Source of the DNA: Bacteroidota bacterium
GTDB lineage: Bacteria > Bacteroidota > Bacteroidia > Flavobacteriales_D > Crocinitomicaceae
Assembly (NCBI GenBank): GCA_016866255.1
Contig: VGMY01000001.1
Span: 1 to 64,000 of the forward strand
Direction: 5' to 3'
DNA length: 64,000 nucleotides
Positions 61,701 through 64,000 of this stretch are shown here, one piece after another; within the stretch, counting starts at the first letter, position 1; each line of letters starts with the position of its first letter. A model generated the notes under the pieces. It was given only the letters and a program-made list of their open reading frames with translations. It was not told where the DNA came from and ran no database searches. The position numbers and the translations under genes are program-made.

Positions 61701-62554
61701 CCTCCACCACCACCGTTGGCAGGAGCGGATTTGCAATACCTCGAGTAAATAGCGTCGTACTCAAAATGAAAACCTGCAATACTTTCGCCCTTTTCTGCAC
61801 CTTGTGAAGGAATGTGCGAAGCGCAAAAACCGATGTCGTTGACGTTGCCTGGCGGACTTCCAAGTGTTTGGTCTTCGGTGTTGCCTCCGCGAAATCCGGC
61901 GCCGGTAGCAGAAATGGAACTGTTGGCGTTGAGCGTCAACGTTCCGTCCACCTCTAGCGCCACAACTCCTCCCGTTGAACCGTTCCATGGCGTCGGAATA
62001 ATAGAGGTGTTCGCATTCACCGTGAGGTTTACAAATCGAGGAACACGGACTATTTGAACCCGGCCAAGGGACGTATAATTGTTCACCAAGGGGCAAAGCA
62101 ACGTAATTCCATTAGCCCCTCCTGTGGCGCGAACTTCGGCTAATTCGAATTTGCCGGCATTGTTATAATTGAGGATTTCTCCCCACAAGGGGATGTGTTG
62201 GGTCCAATCATTTAAATGACCAATCGGCGTAGTGTATGGCCCCCAAAATTGACCGTTGGACGTGACGTACTGATTTGCTGCATAAGTATCAACATTGAGC
62301 GAGGCTCCCTGCATTTGAATGATTAAAATTAAGTCTCCGGGTGTTAGAACGCTGTTAAAATAACCTCCAATCATGCTGTTAGACGCTACGGTAATGGTTG
62401 ACTGACCTGCGTTAGCATTTGCGCTGAGTACGGTGTAACTGTTCAAGGTAGCATTTGGGGTAGTTACGATGTAGGAACCGTTTTTTCCTCGTTGAGCAGA
62501 GAAATTGAACGCCAAAATGACACCAATGCAAAGAAAAATCAACGAGGGCTTCAT
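58748..62554 (-). CDS. Giant secreted protein: Gly-rich region, SprB-like repeats, PKD, gliding-type T9SS C-terminal domain
   Basis: A 1268-residue surface protein. The signal peptide ends FNFSAQ. Residues 25-250 are a beta-rich domain; about 280-560 is extremely glycine-rich (runs of five glycines, RGGG, NGGN). An Ig-like segment (about 565-640), six SprB-like repeats (about 640-1100), and a PKD domain (VAAFSYSPG, 1105-1185) follow. The end, MPNVFSPNGDLTNEV...ILNRWGNVVY...LTEGVYTIIL, is the gliding-motility-associated CHU_C (type B) T9SS sorting domain. Likely an adhesin secreted to the cell surface. The SDR gene follows after five bases. Confidence 0.88.
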   Translation of the reverse strand: MKPSLIFLCIGVILAFNFSAQRGKNGSYIVTTPNATLNSYTVLSANANAGQSTITVASNSMIGGYFNSVLTPGDLILIIQMQGASLNVDTYAANQYVTSNGQFWGPYTTPIGHLNDWTQHIPLWGEILNYNNAGKFELAEVRATGGANGITLLCPLVNNYTSLGRVQIVRVPRFVNLTVNANTSIIPTPWNGSTGGVVALEVDGTLTLNANSSISATGAGFRGGNTEDQTLGSPPGNVNDIGFCASHIPSQGAEKGESIAGFHFEYDAIYSRYCKSAPANGGGGGNNHNAGGGGGCNIGNTALSYTGKGVPDPIYNVNWNLEVAGMGGSISPGGGRGGYSGATANQNENTVGPNNVLWSGDYRRKEGGLGGHPLQQDNSRIFSGGGGGAGDQNNSQGGSGGRGGGIAYVKVYGSIVGTGSIEANGANGINANPNGQTAVQASTQKFGIDGAGGAGGGGTIYLSNANSVPNTINLSANGGNGGNQVLSIGLFATNPQMEADGPGGGGGGGYISISSGSPAILVNGGSAGTTNSTFVPNFPQNGATGGHTGISTTNSSFYDIVAPNDTLCSSGSVVLTASAVGNAPVAAFTWYSTPFGNTVVGNGNNFTTPVLNSTTTYYVGLCPGSFRKAVTVVIGSPPVISGNPVITSATCLVPGSITGLNVSGGGQPYSYSWSNNGGNTLNLSNAPAGTYTLTVSDAAGCSTTSASYTITGTNGPTINTNAVVITPQSCNGTFGSISGITTTGNNLTYSWSNNGGNTLNPSGLSSGNYTLTVTDANGCTAVSSPLNIPFTLGPSLDASQAVITPEHCGQSDASITGITASGNGLQYQWTPGNSNSVSLNNVSAGQYTLVVTDQNNCTDTVGPLVILATAPPSIDINFIQVIDELCGQDNGGITGIMVTGGTAPLSYLWSNQQTTLNQPVGLSPGTYSLVVTDSEGCTDSISGITIGSIGGPNIDTSQLVILPQGCSGEPGSINGILTNAGGATYAWSNGVNTLNNPSVSAGTYVLSITDANNCVSTQTFVVDSLSPVVLNENQVVLNNPTCLVDGSISGLSVSGGTNTYTYAWQPGNINTLNIQNLNAGNYILTVTDANGCSDTSSLFTMDAPNYPVAAFSYSPGFPNQGDTVTFTNTSTNYTSENWTNLGAIINQSPWSCSYPAGIYQVSLTVSNLEGCADTVSAFITIYDEIVMPNVFSPNGDLTNEVLFIQYLKPNTEISILNRWGNVVYSSNNYPNNWNGTDQNGKDLTEGVYTIILTDPQAKSSYHFIHLIR
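59250..60640 (-). repeat. Six tandem SprB-like repeat units (coding)
   Basis: Six diverged units of about 75-80 codons share a cysteine, G-S/D-I-x-G-I/L, Y-x-W-S-N, L-x-x-G-x-Y-x-L-x-V-T-D-x-x-G/N-C. The first two units share NNGGNTLN, the closest pair. Each unit carries the Cys pair typical of the family. Confidence 0.8.
60950..61700 (-). repeat. Glycine-rich low-complexity coding region
   Basis: The region codes for clustered Gly and Asn with runs such as GGGGGGG and GGRGGG and is visibly GC-rich compared with its surroundings. It probably forms a flexible or fibrous extension between the N-terminal domain and the repeats of the surface protein. Confidence 0.7.
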
Positions 62555-62607
62555 GCGTTTAGGACGATGGTGTTGAATAGTTGGTTGTATTGCCCATCGG
62601 TATTTAA

Positions 62608-63390
62608 TTACGAAAGTTGTGTTAAACCGTTTTCGCAGTAAAAATAGCCAATTTTACATTTGCTTTCGTAAAGATTTCTACTTTGGGTGATATTAATTTC
62701 CCGGTCCAAACGTTCGTGGTGAAGGTGGTATTGAAGGGCTTTCCAACGCATATTCTGAACCTTCATTCCCGAAAGCTTGGCACGAAATTCTATGTCTGTG
62801 TCTTCGCCGTATCCGGGAAGCGTGTAATCCATGTCAAATCCGTTTAATTTTTCTAAATCGCTCTTGCACCAGCCCATATTGCATCCAAGGAGTTTTGCAG
62901 TCTTCGAACTGGATATGAGCGGACTGCCAAAATACAAGGCTTCCTCTAGTCTTTTCGTCCCGTTCAACAACATGCGTAACATTCCTAGATGATGGATTCC
63001 TCGGTTGCGTATTCCGGCAGAGGTTTTAGCGTCAAGGTCCGTTCTTCTTCCTGCCGTAAAAATACCATTGCGCAGGTAGCGTCGGTGTTCTTCAATGAAC
63101 TTTGGGTGAAGGATGCAATCGCCATCCGTAAAAACAAGGTGCTCATTGTTGGCTCGAATTATGGCCTTATTAAGAATGCGATTTTTATTAAATCCTGAAT
63201 CCATTTGGTCAATGTGATCCATTTTGAGGGAAGAAATAAAGCGTTGAATGGTGGTTTGAATTCCAGGGTCAATCGTATCGTGCGCTAATATGATTTGTTG
63301 GGGTTGAACGCTCTGCCGAACAACGGAATCCAATACGAGATTTAGGGCCTCGTAATCTTTATAAACTGATATGACTAAAGTTACACCCAT
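62608..63390 (-). CDS. Glycosyltransferase family 2 (galactosyltransferase-like)
   Basis: A 260-residue GT-A enzyme. It starts GVTLVISVYKDYEALNLVL, has the donor-metal motif FTDGDCILHP and the C-terminal catalytic block GYGEDTDIEFRAKLSG, the pattern of GT2 enzymes with the Glyco_transf_7C end. Donor and acceptor are unknown. It follows the cysteine-cluster gene and has a TACCTTTA box seven bases before its ATG. Confidence 0.88.
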   Translation of the reverse strand: MGVTLVISVYKDYEALNLVLDSVVRQSVQPQQIILAHDTIDPGIQTTIQRFISSLKMDHIDQMDSGFNKNRILNKAIIRANNEHLVFTDGDCILHPKFIEEHRRYLRNGIFTAGRRTDLDAKTSAGIRNRGIHHLGMLRMLLNGTKRLEEALYFGSPLISSSKTAKLLGCNMGWCKSDLEKLNGFDMDYTLPGYGEDTDIEFRAKLSGMKVQNMRWKALQYHLHHERLDREINITQSRNLYESKCKIGYFYCENGLTQLS

Positions 63391-63397
63391 GAAGGAA

Positions 63398-63405
63398 TAA
63401 AGGTA
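63398..63405 (-). promoter_or_regulatory. TACCTTTA box, 7 nt before the GT2 ATG
   Basis: On the minus strand: TACCTTTA, TTCCTTC, ATG 63390. One mismatch to TAnnTTTG; the spacer is a little longer than in the leaderless examples and the box lies in the gap after the YkgJ-like gene. Confidence 0.4.
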
Positions 63406-63410
63406 TAAAA

Positions 63411-63887
63411 TTAGGGCATGATTTTATCCATAATGCTCGCAACTGCTGGACATATCAACGCATTCCTCTGGGTTATATCGAGTATTTGAAACATGTTTTT
63501 TCGATGGGTATGCGGGTACTCTCTGCAAGCTAAAGGACGCTTATCATAGATGCTGCAGCCATTGTCGCTGTTGAGAAAAGCGCAAGGGGACTCTTTTAGG
63601 ACATAGTCTTGGTCACTGTCCAAACGGAGGTAGGTGTCCACAAAGTGAAATTCTTTCATCCTAAGGTGTTTGGCGATTCTTCGAATATCGCTGTCTCGAA
63701 AAATGGGGGAAGTTGTCTTGCAACAATTTGCACAATCCAAACAATCGATTTCCTGAAAAACTGCTTCATGTGCCCTATGGAACAACCTATCCAAAGATTT
63801 ATTTTTGCTGTTTTTCCGGAGAAAGGCTTTTACTTCTTTGCTGCGTCCGTAACTCTTTTCTAGCAATGCCCTATGGGTTGATTTCAT
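63411..63887 (-). CDS. YkgJ family cysteine cluster protein
   Basis: A 158-residue protein with the YkgJ/UPF0153 pattern: DCLDCANCCKTTSP in the first half, then CAFLNSDNGCSIYDKRPLACREYPH. The eight or so cysteines probably bind zinc or an iron-sulfur cluster. The role of the family is unknown. Its ATG lies one base after the stop of the partial upstream gene, so the two are cotranscribed. Confidence 0.9.
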   Translation of the reverse strand: MKSTHRALLEKSYGRSKEVKAFLRKNSKNKSLDRLFHRAHEAVFQEIDCLDCANCCKTTSPIFRDSDIRRIAKHLRMKEFHFVDTYLRLDSDQDYVLKESPCAFLNSDNGCSIYDKRPLACREYPHTHRKNMFQILDITQRNALICPAVASIMDKIMP

Positions 63888-63888
63888 G

Positions 63889-64000
63889 TTAATCCTTCGT
63901 GCTTAAGTACTTCTTATCGAACCAAAACGTTCCGAAGGGTATGAGGGACATGATCAAACCGACGACGAAAAAATTACGATCTCGCCGCGTTGTTTGACCG
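63889..64000 (-). CDS. C-terminal fragment of a membrane protein (partial)
   Basis: A reading frame entering from the right edge ends at TAA 63889-63891. The visible 36 residues consist of a basic stretch (TTRRDRN), one hydrophobic segment (FFVVGLIMSLIPFGTFWF) and a Lys-rich end (DKKYLSTKD). This suggests a last membrane helix with a short tail. The family cannot be told from the fragment. Confidence 0.55.
   Translation of the reverse strand, partial: GQTTRRDRNFFVVGLIMSLIPFGTFWFDKKYLSTKD

Overview
The window looks like the chromosome of a Bacteroidota bacterium, most likely from the Flavobacteriales or a close relative. Four large secreted proteins carry type IX secretion (T9SS) sorting domains, of both the type A and the gliding-associated kind. 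SecD and SecF are fused, carbamoyl-phosphate synthase is the short form, and DUF5606, DUF4159 and PNGase F-like genes are present. Promoters are of the Bacteroidota TAnnTTTG type and Shine-Dalgarno sites are largely absent. There is no rRNA, tRNA, CRISPR array, transposase or integrase that I can see. Genes are very tightly packed: no gap exceeds 300 bases, and the largest are 31827-32080, 10402-10624 and 11571-11781.

Layout. 1-1554: the tail of an ATPase gene and a TlpA-like thioredoxin. 1565-6905 (minus): cmk, a lipoprotein, a methyltransferase and a SprB-repeat T9SS protein. 6992-7735: yaaA. 7759-11650: an AT-rich accessory island bounded by an exact 22-bp direct repeat. It holds a NADAR protein, two small secreted proteins that look like divergent paralogues, an HExxH peptidase-like protein with a small partner, and an orphan 147-residue protein. 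11782-17599: membrane proteins, an SRPBCC protein, a DEAD-box helicase and Lon. 17751-23624: two large T9SS cargo proteins (PNGase F-like with LamG; choice-of-anchor B). 23633-28807: an envelope-glycan cluster with three glycosyltransferases (GT2, GT9, GT4), a heptose-phosphatase-like HAD protein, a MORN/YwqK protein and a lipoprotein. 28899-36661: secDF and the two topoisomerase IV subunits. 36671-42553: an outer-membrane-like protein, a GDPD lipoprotein, TerC, the menaquinone genes menD and menF with a hotdog thioesterase, and DUF4159. 42703-49924: carB, a flippase, a barrel-like protein and a Kef-type antiporter. 49981-57548: DUF5606, a CsdA-like helicase, TypA, an FtsX-like permease, NamZ-like DUF1343 and PurE. 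57529-64000 (minus): TatA, an SDR, a very large gliding-type T9SS protein, a GT2, a cysteine-cluster protein and a partial membrane protein.

The most striking signals are two. First, TAnnTTTR boxes lie only 3-5 bases before the start codons of nine genes, a spacing that predicts leaderless transcripts; some boxes sit inside or overlap upstream genes. Second, the direct-repeat-bounded island is the only clearly foreign-looking block and the best place to look for an undescribed system. Most of the remaining genes are ordinary housekeeping or envelope genes.
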